Shown in pieces: positions 45,701-59,930 of a DNA stretch of 64,000 bases. The DNA is from Ocypus olens. Taxonomy: Eukaryota; Arthropoda; Insecta; Coleoptera; Staphylinidae. The stretch spans positions 30,352,762 through 30,416,761 of the forward strand of contig OU343065.1 of the NCBI GenBank assembly GCA_910593695.2. Reading direction: 5' to 3'. The notes beneath the pieces are model-generated. The model had not been told where the DNA came from and ran no database searches. It worked only from the letters and a program-made list of their open reading frames with translations. A program made the position numbers and the translations under genes. How positions within the stretch are numbered: position 1 is the stretch's first letter; the number at the start of each line of letters is the position of its first letter.

Positions 45701-46230
45701 ATTTTTTTATAAAAATCGTAGCGTTGTAAATTTTCCATTTATAAAATTTGTTGCACCCAAAATATTTTTTTAGGGAACATTGATGCACCGAAAAATCGGC
45801 ATTTCTACATTTCGTCGGATCGATACATCTTTACTTGTAATTTTCCATTTATAAAATTCGTTGCATCGAAAATTATTTGTATGGAAAAATTGATGTACCG
45901 AAAAATCGGTATTTCTACATTTCATCGTATCGAAACATCTTTACTTATAAATTTCCTAGCTACTTGTAATTTTCCACTTATAAAATTCGTTGCATCGAAA
46001 ATTCTTTCTATGGAAAAATTGATGTACCGAAAAATCGGTATTTCTACATTTCGTCGTATCGAAACATGTTTACTTATAAATTTCCTAGCTACTTGTAATT
46101 TTCCATTTATAAAATTGGTTGCATCGAAAATTCTTTCTATGGAAAAATTGATGTACCGAAAAATCGGTATTTCTACATTTCGTCTTATCGAAACATCTTT
46201 ACTTATAAATTTCCTAGCGTCGTAGATTTA
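45701..46230. repeat. 129-bp satellite block in opposite orientation
   Basis: ATGGAAAAATTGATGTACCG recurs at 45881, 46010 and 46139. Its inverse resembles the 42-45-kb unit (CGATGCAACGAATTTTATAA), so this is the same family turned round. Confidence 0.85.
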
Positions 46231-47655
46231 TAAACAAATTTGATTTATTTTGCCGTTTTCTATAGTGGCGCATATATTTTATGTGCGTGTTCACACGATA
46301 CCGCATACGGTCGACGGCAGTATCGTGCGAAAATAACTTTTTTTCATCCAGCTGGGCCCTCTACATCCTTCTCATATCTAAGAAACGCAGATATTCTGTG
46401 TGTATTGGGACGTTCTGATGAAAGTGAATCCAATTCGAGTTTCGACTTTGGCAACTCTTATTGTGGAAATTAATAAAAATGCAAACGTTCGAATACACGC
46501 CGAGCGAGTGTGGATTTGAAAGCATTTGCATTTGCATTTTCACATCAAATCGACCGTATTTACATTTCACATGAAAACCCGAAATGAATGATACATCGCG
46601 CACAGGCTTCTTTGAAACGGAAAATGATTGACGACCGGAATAATGCCAATAATACCAATAATGCGCGATTTGTTCAGTTGAGCAGGGGAAAAATTCCAAC
46701 GGGACTTTGGGAAAAAATTCCCTCCGCTACGCTTTATATACTTTTTTTTAAGTAATTTTTATTTAATACAGGTACGTGATTTAAAAAAAAAATACTGAAT
46801 TACTTATAATTATTATTTAATAGACGTATACAACAGTATTATTATATTCATGGGATTTTAAAATACTGATTATTATTTAATAGATGTAATATTTTGCTTA
46901 CAAATATTCGCAACTGAATGGAATTAATTTTGAAATATTGAATTACTTTAATTTAAAGTTAATTATTAAGTCGCATCGATTGGGATTCGTCGGATCGGTC
47001 ACGATTCAATCTGCAAAACAGGCCGTAAAATGAAAAGGGTTTCTCACAAAGGCGCCGCAAATTGATTCCTCACGTTTCGATCGTTCGACCCAAACATGTT
47101 TCCGCGTAATGTTGGCACCATTGAACGAGTTGCTTCTCCACCATTCATCAGAAGAACAAAATAGACGGAATTGAAAAATGCACTATATTTTAATTCTAAA
47201 TTTCCGCAACAGCAGGGGTTAAATAATAACGACAGGTACAACTCACACCATTTCAAGCCTTCAGGGCATCGATGCCTGCTTTGTAAAAAAAAAAAAACGT
47301 TAGCAATAAATATTTAAAACGATGCCCCCTTTGTAAATGTTTCTTATTAGGAATATGAAAACGTTAACAATGAATATTTAAAACCAGACAAAAGCGTTTG
47401 TGCGCATCCACCATTTGTGCGGTTGCGTCGAAATGACGTGCTCTGCATTTATTTTTAATTCAGCGAGCAGCTGAAAGCATTATCCAAACCTTTACACGAA
47501 GTTTTATAAATAAATAGTACAGAAAAATAAAATAAATAGCCCATAAATGGACCGATGGTCGATAGCCCAGACAAACACATTTTTAAAATTCTTTGTTCCA
47601 TTCATATTTGTATGAATGTAGTGTCTGAATGAAGATCTTTAAATTAAAAAAAAAG
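46231..47655. other. Unique intronic sequence
   Basis: There is no repeat array and no supportable exon. I checked for the missing arrestin N-domain (for example YGREDD-like text) and did not see it. Confidence 0.45.
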
Positions 47656-47658
47656 TCT

Positions 47659-47738
47659 GTGACGTGATACGTAAAAGACTATTGACGTCATACGTGAAAG
47701 ACTAGTGACGTTATACGTGAAAGACTGGTGACGTCATA
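47659..47738. promoter_or_regulatory. 23-bp tandem repeat carrying CRE-like TGACGTCA sites
   Basis: There are four units at about 47660, 47683, 47706 and 47729: TGACGTGATACGTAAAAGAC, TGACGTCATACGTGAAAGAC, TGACGTTATACGTGAAAGAC and TGACGTCATACT. Two contain the perfect CREB/ATF palindrome TGACGTCA and two are one base off. It sits in the arrestin upstream intron. Function is inference. Confidence 0.5.
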
Positions 47739-48415
47739 CTATTTTTAAAGACACTAAAAAGTGCGCAATAAAAAACAAAAATCGCCGTGTCTGACGATTT
47801 TTTTCTGGAACTTCTCATTTCATAAATACCGAATTTGTTCTACTTAAAGTTTCCACCCTGTATATATAGTTGGTTGAATATATACTTTTCGTCTTAATTT
47901 ATTTTGATAAAAAACGCACTATTTCACGATTCACTCTTATTTTTCCATTAAATCCTATTCCACATTTCGAAGTATTTTCAAGATATTTGCAGTTTAATTT
48001 TCGATACACGATTCTCTTTAATATTTCACGAGTTGTAATTAAGCTGTCCCGAAACAATGCGATGTAATGGAAACGTATTTTTATAAAAGGGGCATTAAAA
48101 ACGGTCCGTGGGCTGCGTTTTAAAAATATTACAATGGAACGGCTATCGATTCGCTATAATAACTGAAGGATGCCGTTGTATCTGGATTTAATTTTCTTTT
48201 TCGCTGTAACAGCCGGATCATTAATTGATGTATAAAGCGGGTTTTTACTGCCGGTTTCAGTTTATAGCGCGGGATACAAAATCTGCTTTTGGATGGTGGA
48301 AATACTGTACCTTAATTACCCTGAATGATAAAACAGCAACCGCAAATAATCGTAGTTGATATTCACGTAAAGAAATATGAAAATTTTCAATCAACATTTT
48401 TTGAAAATTTTGAAA
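47739..48415. other. Unique intronic sequence
   Basis: No gene or repeat is recognised. A lone CACCCTGTATA at about 47855 resembles a Tc1-like end without a partner. Confidence 0.4.
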
Positions 48416-51400
48416 ATTGAAAATTATTGATAATTTGGGAACGCGTTCATCGATTTCGATCATTCAAACGTTAAAACGCGCACAAATTGATTCCCTATGA
48501 AAAAGTGTAATGGCAGTTTTTTCTACAATTACGGGAAAATGTTGAAAGTTGGCATTTTCTTAATTTTGGACTTCGGCGCGGAAATCAAAATTTTTGCAAG
48601 TTGATAATTTGGAAACGCGTTGATCGATTTTGATCATTCAGACGTTAAAACGCGCACAAATCGATTGCCTATGGAAAAGTGTAATGACATTTTTTTCTAT
48701 TATTACGGGAAAATGTTGAAAGTTGACATTTTCTTAATTTTGGACTTCGGCGCGGAATCAAAATTTTTGCAAGTTGGTAATGTGGAAACGCGTTGGTCGA
48801 TTTTAATCATTCAAACGTTAAAACGCGCACAAATTGATTACCAATGAAAAAGTGTAATGATATTTTTTTCTACAATTACGGGAAAATGTTGAAAGTTGGC
48901 ATTTTCTTAATTTTGGACTTCGGCGCGCGAATCAAAATTTTTGCAAGTTGATAATTCGGAAACGCGTTGCTCGATTTTAATCATTCAAACGTTAAAACAC
49001 GCACAAATTGATTCCCCATGAAAAAGTGTAATGACTTTTTTTTCTATTATTACGGGAAAATGTTGAAAGTTGTCATTTTCTTAATTTTGGACTTCGGCGC
49101 GGGAATCAAAATTTTTGCAAGTTGGTAATTTGGAAACGCGTTGCTCGATTTTAATCATTCAAACGTTAAAACGCGCACAAATTGATTGCCTATGAAAAAG
49201 TGTAATTACAATTTTTTCTACAATTACGGGAAAATGTCGAAAGTTGACATTTTCTTAATTTTGGACTTCAGCGCGGAATCAAAATTTTTGCAAGTTGATA
49301 ATTTGGAAACGCGTTGATCGATTTTAATCATTCAAACGTTAAAACGCGCACAAATTGATTGCCGATGAAATAGTGTAATGACAATTTTTTCTACAATTAC
49401 GGGAAAATGTTGAAAGTTGGCATTTTCTTAATTTTGGACTTCAGCGCGGAATCAAAATTTTTGCAAGTTGATAATTTGGAAACGCGTTGATCGATTTTAA
49501 TCATTCAAACGTTAAAACGCCCACAAATTGATTGCCCGTGAAAAAGTGTAATGACAGTTTTTTCTACAATTACGGGAAAATGTCGAAAGTTGTCATTTTC
49601 TTAATTTTGGACTTCAGCGCGGAATCAAAATTTTTGCAAGTCGATAATTTGGAAACGCGTTGATCGATTTTAATCATTCAAACGTTAAAACGCGCACAAA
49701 TTGATTGCCTATGAAAAAGTGTCATGACAGTTTTTTCTACAATTACGGGAAAATGTTGAAAGTTGGCATTTTCTTAATTTTGGACTTCGGCGCGGAATCA
49801 AAATTTTGCAAGTTGATAATTTGAAAGCGCGTTGATCGATTTTGATCATTCAAACGTTAAAACGCGCTCAAATTGATTCCCTATGAAAAAGTGTAATGAC
49901 AATTTTTTCTACAATTACGGGAAAATGTCGAAAGTTGACATTTTCTTAATTTTGGACTTTAGCGCGGAATCAAAATTTTTGCAAGTTGATAATTTGGAAA
50001 CGCGTTGATCGATTTTAATCATTCAAACGTTAAAACGCGCACAAATTGATTGCCTATGAAATAGTGTAGTGACAGTTTTTTCTACAATTACGGGAAAATG
50101 TCGAAAGTTGACATTTTCTTAATTTTGGACTTCGGCGCGGAATCAAAATTTTTGCAAGTTGATAATTTCGAAACGCGTTGATCGATTTTAATCATTCAAA
50201 CGTTAAAACGCGCACAAATTGATTACCAATGAAAAAGTGTAATGACATTTTTTTCTACAATTACGGGAAAATGTCGAAAGTTGACATTTTCTTAATTTTG
50301 GACTTCGGCGCGGAATCAAAATTTTTGCAAGTTGATAATTTCGAAACGCGTTGATCGATTTTAATCATTCAAACGTTAAAACGCGCACAAATTGATTGCC
50401 TATGAAAAAGTGTAATGACAGTTTTTTCTACAATTACGGGAAAATGCTGAAAGTTGGCATTTTCTTAATTTTGGACTTCAGCGCGGAATCAAAATTTTTG
50501 CAAGTTGATAATTTGGAAACGCGTTGATCGATTTTAATCATTCAAACGTTAAAACACGCACAGATTGATTGCCTATGAAAAAGTGTAATGACAGTTTTTT
50601 CTACAATTACAGGAAAATGTCGAAAGTTGGCATTTTCTTAATTTTGGACTTCGGCGCGGAAATCAAAATTTTTGCAAGTTGATAATTCGGAAACGCGTTG
50701 ATCGATTTTAATCATTCAAACGTTAAAACGCGCACAAATTGATTACCAATGAAAAAGTATAATGACATTTTTTTCTACAATTACGGGAAAATGTTGAAAG
50801 TTGGCATTTTCTTAATTTTGGACTTCAGCGCGGGAATCAAAATTTTTGCACGTTGATAATTTGGAAACGCGTTGATCGATTTTAATCATTCAAACGTTAA
50901 AACGCGCACAAATTAATCGCCTATGAAAAAGTGTAATGGCAGTTTTTTCTACAATTACGGGAAAATGCTGAAAGTTGGCATTTTCTTAATTTTGGACTTC
51001 GGCGCGGAATCAAAATTTTTGCAAGTTGATAATTTGGAAACGCGTTGATCGATTTTAATCATTCAAACGTTAAAACGCGCACAAATTAATTGCCTATGAA
51101 AAAGTGTAATGGCAGTTTTTTCTACAATTACGGGAAAATGCTGAAAGTTGGCATTTTCTTAATTTTGGACTTCGGTACGGAATCAAAATTTTTGCAAGTT
51201 GATAATTCGGAAACGCGTTGATCGATTTTAATCATTCAAACGTTAAAACGCGCACAAATTGATTACCAATGAAAAAGTATAATGACATTTTTTTCTACAA
51301 TTACGGGAAAATGTTGAAAGTTGGCATTTTCTTAATTTTGGACTTCGGCGCGGAAATCAAAATATTTGCAAGTTGATAATTCGGAAACGCGTTGATCGAT

Positions 51401-54400
51401 TTTAATCATTCAAACGTTAAAACGCGCACAAATTAATCGCCTATGAAAAAGTGTAATGGCAGTTTTTTCTACAATTACGGGAAAATGCTGAAAGTTGGCA
51501 TTTTCTTAATTTTGGACTTCGGTACGGAATCAAAATTTTTGCAAGTTGATAATTTGGAAACGCGTTGATCGATTTTAATCATTCAAACGTTAAAACGCGC
51601 ACAAATTAATTGCCTATGAAAAAGTGTAATGGCAGTTTTTTCTACAATTACGGGAAAATGCTGAAAGTTGGCATTTTCTTAATTTTGGACTTCGGTACGG
51701 AATCAAAATTTTTGCAAGTTGATAATTCGGAAACGCGTTGATCGATTTTAATCATTCAAACGTTAAAACGCGCACAAATTGATTACCAATGAAAAAGTAT
51801 AATGACATTTTTTTCTACAATTACGGGAAAATGTTGAAAGTTGGCATTTTCTTAATTTTGGACTTCAGCGCGGGAATCAAAATTTTTGCACGTTGATAAT
51901 TTGGAAACGCGTTGATCGATTTTAATCATTCAAACGTTAAAACGCGCACAAATTAATTGCCTATGAAAAAGAGTCATGACAGTTTTTTCTACAATTACGG
52001 GAAAATGTCGAAAGTTGACATTTTCTAAATTTTGGACTTCGGCGCGGGAATCAAAAGTTTTGCAAGTTGATAATTTCGAAACGCGTTGATCGATTTTAAT
52101 CATTCAAACGTTAAAACGCGCACAAATTGATTCCCTATGAAAAAGTGTAATGGCAGTTTTTTCTACAATTACGGGAAAATGTCGAAAGTTGACATTTTCT
52201 AAATTTTGGACTTCGGCGCGGAATCAAAATTTTTGCAAGTTGATAATTTCGAAACGCGTTGATCGATTTTAATCATTCAAACGTTAAAACGCGCACAAAT
52301 TGATTCCCTATGAAAAAGTGTAATGACAGTTTTTTCTACAATTACGGGAAAATGTCGAAAGTTGGCATTTTCTTAATTTTGGACTTCGGCGCGGAAATCA
52401 AAATATTTGCAAGTTGATAATTCGGAAACGCGTTGATCGATTTTAATCATTCAAACGTTAAAACGCGCACAAATTAATTGCCTATGAAAAAGAGTAATGA
52501 CAGTTTCTTCTACAACTACGGGAAAATGTCGAAAGTTGACATTTTCTAAATTTTGGACTTCGGCGCGGAATCAAAATTTTTGCAAGTTGATAATTTCGAA
52601 ACGCGTTGATCGATTTTAATCATTCAAACGTTAAAACGCGCACAAATTGATTCCCTATGAAAAAGTGTAATGACAGTTTTTTCTACAATTACGGGAAAAT
52701 GTTGAAAGTTGGCATTTTCTTAATTTTGGACTTCAGCGCGGGAATCAAAATTTTTGCACGTTGATAATTTGGAAACGCGTTGATCGATTTTAATCATTCA
52801 AACGTTAAAACGCGCACAAATTAATCGCCTATGAAAAAGTGTAATGGCAGTTTTTTCTACAATTACGGGAAAATGCTGAAAGTTGGCATTTTCTTAATTT
52901 TGGACTTCGGTACGGAATCAAAATTTTTGCAAGTTGATAATTTGGAAACGCGTTGATCGATTTTAATCATTCAAACGTTAAAACGCGCACAAATTAATTG
53001 CCTATGAAAAAGTGTAATGGCAGTTTTTTCTACAATTACGGGAAAATGCTGAAAGTTGGCATTTTCTTAATTTTGGACTTCGGTACGGAATCAAAATTTT
53101 TGCAAGTTGATAATTCGGAAACGCGTTGATCGATTTTAATCATTCAAACGTTAAAACGCGCACAAATTGATTACCAATGAAAAAGTATAATGACATTTTT
53201 TTCTGCAATTACGGGAAAATGTTGAAAGTTGGCATTTTCTTAATTTTGGACTTCGGCGCGGAAATCAAAATTTTTGCAAGTTGATAATTCGGAAACGCGT
53301 TGATCGATTTTAATCATTCAAACGTTAAAACGCGCACAAATTAATCGCCTATGAAAAAGTGTAATGGCAGTTTTTTCTACAATTACGGGAAAATGCTGAA
53401 AGTTGGCATTTTCTTAATTTTGGACTTCGGTACGGAATCAAAATTTTTGCAAGTTGATAATTCGGAAACGCGTTGATCGATTTTAATCATTCAAACGTTA
53501 AAACGCGCACAAATTGATTACCAATGAAAAAGTATAATGACATTTTTTTCTACAATTACGGGAAAATGTTGAAAGTTGGCATTTTCTTAATTTTGGACTT
53601 CGGCGCGGAAATCAAAATATTTGCAAGTTGATAATTCGGAAACGCGTTGATCGATTTTAATCATTCAAACGTTAAAACGCGCACAAATTAATCGCCTATG
53701 AAAAAGTGTAATGGCAGTTTTTTCTACAATTACGGGAAAATGTTGAAAGTTGGCATTTTCTTAATTTTGGACTTCGGCGCGGAAATCAAAATATTTGCAA
53801 GTTGATAATTCGGAAACGCGTTGATCGATTTTAATCATTCAAACGTTAAAACGCGCACAAATTAATCGCCTATGAAAAAGTGTAATGGCAGTTTTTTCTA
53901 CAATTACGGGAAAATGCTGAAAGTTGGCATTTTCTTAATTTTGGACTTCGGTACGGAATCAAAATTTTTGCAAGTTGATAATTTGGAAACGCGTTGATCG
54001 ATTTTAATCATTCAAACGTTAAAACGCGCACAAATTAATTGCCTATGAAAAAGTGTAATGGCAGTTTTTTCTACAATTACGGGAAAATGCTGAAAGTTGG
54101 CATTTTCTTAATTTTGGACTTCGGTACGGAATCAAAATTTTTGCAAGTTGATAATTCGGAAACGCGTTGATCGATTTTAATCATTCAAACGTTAAAACGC
54201 GCACAAATTGATTACCAATGAAAAAGTATAATGACATTTTTTTCTACAATTACGGGAAAATGTTGAAAGTTGGCATTTTCTTAATTTTGGACTTCAGCGC
54301 GGGAATCAAAATTTTTGCACGTTGATAATTTGGAAACGCGTTGATCGATTTTAATCATTCAAACGTTAAAACGCGCACAAATTAATCGCCTATGAAAAAG

Positions 54401-57400
54401 TGTAATGGCAGTTTTTTCTACAATTACGGGAAAATGCTGAAAGTTGGCATTTTCTTAATTTTGGACTTCGGTACGGAATCAAAATTTTTGCAAGTTGATA
54501 ATTTGGAAACGCGTTGATCGATTTTAATCATTCAAACGTTAAAACGCGCACAAATTAATTGCCTATGAAAAAGAGTCATGACAGTTTTTTCTACAATTAC
54601 GGGAAAATGTCGAAAGTTGACATTTTCTAAATTTTGGACTTCGGCGCGGGAATCAAAAGTTTTGCAAGTTGATAATTTCGAAACGCGTTGATCGATTTTA
54701 ATCATTCAAACGTTAAAACGCGCACAAATTGATTCCCTATGAAAAAGTGTAATGGCAGTTTTTTCTACAATTACGGGAAAATGTCGAAAGTTGACATTTT
54801 CTAAATTTTGGACTTCGGCGCGGAATCAAAATTTTTGCAAGTTGATAATTTCGAAACGCGTTGATCGATTTTAATCATTCAAACGTTAAAACGCGCACAA
54901 ATTGATTCCCTATGAAAAAGTGTAATGACAGTTTTTTCTACAATTACGGGAAAATGTCGAAAGTTGGCATTTTCTTAATTTTGGACTTCGGCGCGGAAAT
55001 CAAAATATTTGCAAGTTGATAATTCGGAAACGCGTTGATCGATTTTAATCATTCAAACGTTAAAACGCGCACAAATTAATTGCCTATGAAAAAGAGTAAT
55101 GACAGTTTCTTCTACAACTACGGGAAAATGTCGAAAGTTGACATTTTCTAAATTTTGGACTTCGGCGCGGAATCAAAATTTTTGCAAGTTGATAATTTCG
55201 AAACGCGTTGATCGATTTTAATCATTCAAACGTTAAAACGCGCACAAATTGATTCCCTATGAAAAAGTGTAATGACAGTTTTTTCTACAATTACGGGAAA
55301 ATGTCGAAAGTTGGCATTTTCTTAATTTTGGACTTCGGTACGGAATCAAAATTTTTGCAAGTTGATAATTCGGAAACGCGTTGATCGATTTTAATCATTC
55401 AAACGTTAAAACGCGCACAAATTGATTACCAATGAAAAAGTATAATGACATTTTTTTCTACAATTACGGGAAAATGTTGAAAGTTGGCATTTTCTTAATT
55501 TTGGACTTCAGCGCGGGAATCAAAATTTTTGCACGTTGATAATTTGGAAACGCGTTGATCGATTTTAATCATTCAAACGTTAAAACGCGCACAAATTAAT
55601 CGCCTATGAAAAAGTGTAATGGCAGTTTTTTCTACAATTACGGGAAAATGCTGAAAGTTGGCATTTTCTTAATTTTGGACTTCGGTACGGAATCAAAATT
55701 TTTGCAAGTTGATAATTTGGAAACGCGTTGATCGATTTTAATCATTCAAACGTTAAAACGCGCACAAATTAATTGCCTATGAAAAAGAGTCATGACAGTT
55801 TTTTCTACAATTACGGGAAAATGTCGAAAGTTGACATTTTCTAAATTTTGGACTTCGGCGCGGGAATCAAAATTTTTGCAAGTTGATAATTTGGAAACGC
55901 GTTGATCGATTTTAATCATTCAAACGTTAAAACGCGCACAAATTAATCGCCTATGAAAAAGTGTAATGACAGTTTTTTCTACAATTACGGGAAAATGTTG
56001 AAAGTTGGCATTTTCTTAATTTTGGACTTCGGCGCGGGAATCAAAATGTTTACAAGTTGATAATTCGGAAACGCGTTGATCGATTTTAATCATTCAAACG
56101 TTAAAACGCGCACAAATTAATTGCCTATGAAAAAGAGTAATGACAGTTTTTTCTACAATTACGGGAAAATGTCGAAAGTTGACATTTTCTAAATTTTGGA
56201 CTTCGGCGCGGAATCAAAATTTTTGCAAGTTGATAATTTCGAAACGCGTTGGTCGATTTTAATCATTCAAACGTTAAAACGCGCACAAATTAATTGCCTA
56301 TGAAAAAGAGTCATGACAGTTTTTTCTACAATTACGGGAAAATGTCGAAAGTTGACATTTTCTAAATTTTGGACTTCGGCGCGGGAATCAAAATTTTTGC
56401 ACGTTGATAATTTGGAAACGCGTTGATCGATTTTAATCATTCAAACGTTAAAACGCGCACAAATTAATCGCCTATGAAAAAGTGTAATGACAGTTTTTTC
56501 TACAATTACGGGAAAATGTTGAAAGTTGGCATTTTCTTAATTTTGGACTTCGGCGCGGGAATCAAAAGTTTTGCAAGTTGATAATTTCGAAACGCGTTGA
56601 TCGATTTTAATCATTCAAACGTTAAAACGCCCACAAATTAATCGCCTATGAAAAAGTGTAATGACAGTTTTTTCTACAATTACGGGAAAATGTCGAAAGT
56701 TGGCATTTTCTTAATTTTGGACATCGGCGCGGAATCAAAATTTTTGCAAGTTGATAATTTGGAAACGCGTTGGTCGTTTTTAATCATTCAAACGTTAAAA
56801 CGCTCACAAATTGATTCCCTATGAAAAAGTGTAATGACAATTTTTTCTACAATTACGGGAAAATGTCGAAAGTTGACATTTTCTTAATTTTGGACTTCGG
56901 CGCGGAATCAAAATTTTTGCAAGTTGATAATTTCGAAACGCGTTGATCGATTTTAATCATTCAAACGTTAAAACGCGCACAAATTGATTACCAATGAAAA
57001 AGTATAATGACATTTTTTTCTACAATTACGGGAAAATGTTGAAAGTTGGCATTTTCTTAATTTTGGATTTCGGCGCGGGAATCAAAATTTTTGCAAGTTG
57101 ATAATTTGGAAACGCGTTGATCGATTTTAATCATTCAAACGTTAAAACGCGCACAAATTGATTACCAATGAAAAAGTATAATGACATTTTTTTCTACAAT
57201 TACGGGAAAATGTTGAAAGTTGGCATTTTCTTAATTTTGGACTTCGGCGCGGGAATCAAAATGTTTACAAGTTGATAATTCGGAAACGCGTTGATCGATT
57301 TTAATCATTCAAACGTTAAAACGCGCACAAATTGATTGCCTATAAAAAAGTGTAATGACAGTTTTTTCTACAATTACGAGAAAATGTTGAAATTTGGCAT

Positions 57401-57430
57401 TTTCTTAATTTTGGACTTCGGTGCGGGAAT
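48416..57430. repeat. 9-kb satellite array of 173-bp monomers, about 52 copies
   Basis: GGAAACGCGTTGATCG recurs at about 48611, 48783, 48958, 49132 and 49305 and onwards (172-175 bp). Each unit has AAAGTTGACATTTTCTTAAT, GGACTTCGGCGCGGAATC, ATTCAAACGTTAAAACGCGC and TTTTTTCTACAATTACGGG. Marker variants (GGTACGGAATC; AAAGAGTCATGACAG; TTTCTTCTACAACTACG) show block duplications inside. It ends with a degraded unit near 57430. Confidence 0.97.
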
Positions 57431-59930
57431 CATACTTTGAAAACGCGCTGATCGATTTTGATCATGCACAAATTGATTGTAACGACCATTTTTTTTGTAC
57501 GATTACTGGAACGTCTCATAAGACCGATTAAAGTAATGCATCGTTTTATTCGAGCGCCATCTGCGGTTCACTTCCATTTCAAACGGTCGCCTCCTATAGG
57601 GAATATAAGCTTCGCGTTATTACTATGTACTAAACGTGGAATACTCACGCCACAACATTATTCCATCGAGAAAATGGGTTTCTTAAAGTACCTCATGCAT
57701 TAAAACATGTCCACCCTTTTCGACCTGAAACTTTTGCAGGAAATAAAAATAATAAAACTTTTAGTCGTCGGGATATTAAAAATTAATAACACCAGAAACC
57801 CGACCGTATAAATTCTGCATCGATTGTTTCTGCATGCGTATATTGTTATTGAGAATATTTCGTGCATTATTCATCGAGTTTCCTCGCGGTGAAATTGGTC
57901 TCGCCCCACGGTGTTTAGCATTTATACAGGGTGGTGAATTCCAATGGTAAATTTTTAGTATGTAAGTATTTGCTTCCGTAATTATTTTAGAGTAAAATCA
58001 TGCATAAGTTTATCAATTGATTGATGGTGATACATTTTGGAACTTTAAATAAAATAGTCATACTTGATTTTTTAGTGACTTGAGTTGCGATCATTTTCAA
58101 ATTTTAAGTTAGCATTTTCTTAATTTTTTCAAGAAACCATAAGTTTATCGAAAGATTTAACGCCGATCAATACTGTTCGATATTTTTAAATAAATTATCC
58201 TTAACATTTTAAGGCTTTTTGACAGTTGTAATTTGTTTAATAGACTTAGCATCGCATAAATAAACTAAAAAATTCAGAACGGCTATTTCTGGTGGATGCG
58301 CCGGGAAATCGGGGATTAGAGATATTTCCGTCGGTCAAGGTTGCCATTTTTTTTTGTTACCTTGTTTTGATTACATCTAAGGGATCTTCTTTTGGCGTAA
58401 AACGTTTAATCGCCGAAAACAAAATTTTCTTATAAGACGGATACTTTGTAAACTTTTCGCAATTTCAAACGAATTTAATCTCCGCGCATTGAAGGACAGC
58501 CGGAATAATACCTCTTTTGAAACGTCGAAACTTTAACGGTTTCCGCGGCGCTGAAAACCCCTGTTGCTCTCCCTAAAAAGCTCGAACGTCGTAAAACCGA
58601 GAGCTTCATTTTCCCCGGGTTTCATGACTCATGACGTTTTTAATTAAAAGTTGGAGAGCAAGTTCTAAATTGGAGATCGGATGTGAATTCGTAATAGAGA
58701 TTACACGCTGCACGGCAGAAAAAAAAATAACTCTCTGCATGAAAACAAAGGGATTATTTTTCCTCGAAACGTAATCCCATCAACCGCTTGTGAGTTTTCC
58801 CCACAACATTACCACCGAGGGTGCGAACGATTTCTGTTACAACGGAACGACGTTCCATAAAACTTGCAGCATCTAAGAATCTCGCTGACCTTGGGCGGAG
58901 GTCAAGGAAACTCGCGTGTTATTTTTATAAAAAAAAATCCAAAACGCGGTAAATCATTGACAGTAATAAAAAGTGTAAAACTGACGCGCCATTAATTATG
59001 ATTTTGACGACCATAATTTATACATATGTGACATTGCTAATTAGAGAATGAAATCGATTTTCCTTTTTAATCCAAATTTAAAATTAGTTGTGTATCCACT
59101 TGATTTATCTTTTCTGTCAACAAAACAATCCCAAACTGTCATTAATAACAACTTCTTCCAAGAGATACCGAAAGTATCTAGATTTTCCAAAACTTATTCA
59201 AGTGTAATATTTCATCAACCCTCGCCCCGCTCACAGCACACACAAACTCGTGAAGTAGTCGAAAACTTTTCGCATGATTCTCAACTTCGGTCGAGACCTA
59301 TAAGTTAGGATGCGAGTGACCAGAAGAGGTTACTAGAGTACACAAGCACTTTCCATAACGTGAATTAAAAGTAATAAATAATACTTTGAATGGAGGTCGG
59401 GTTTTGTCGTGTACAATCGCTTTCAATGGAAGAATAACTTCCCCGCACAACAACAACGTATTGTCGGTAAATGCTGAACGTGATTCAAAGCTTGAATTTT
59501 CATTTACAATGTATACCGTCTAAACATTGCAATGTTTTTAGATAAAGGAATAATGGAATCTGCCCGGCGCATCCACCAAAGATAGCGGCGGATGTATTCA
59601 TTCATCCTTGCAATTATGAGTATAAATTAATTTGTAAGGTTAAAACTCTGTTCATTCATCCATAATTTCTCATGTTTCCTGCTTTGGTTTTGAAACGAAC
59701 CCACAAAAATGAAATCCGGGAGCTATTCAATCCAATTAATGCAAATGATGATTACTACACACCACACTGTAATATATAAATTAAATTTATTTTAAATCGA
59801 TAGATACAGTATTAAGGCGACCTCTATTGTCTTAACGGTGCACAATCCAACCGACAATTCTAGCGACAAATATAACAATATCAATAATTTTTTACATGTT
59901 ACCGGGGCATGGTGCATATTTCTATTAAAA
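57431..59930. other. Unique intronic sequence with small repeat relics
   Basis: It includes TACAGGGTGGTGAATTCCAA (about 57927), a lone relic of the 166-bp satellite (about 58185-58290) and two GGTGGATGCGCCGGG-type motifs (58291 on the plus strand, 59565 inverted). No exon is supported; the open frame at 59048 (86 residues) has no family features. Confidence 0.45.

Noticed and set aside
48416..57430. Possible degenerate hammerhead core in the 173-bp satellite (GTTGATAATTTGGAAACGCGTTG)
   Set aside because: It resembles the GAAACGCGTC part, but the CTGATGA core and a proper stem II are lacking, so it is probably chance similarity.
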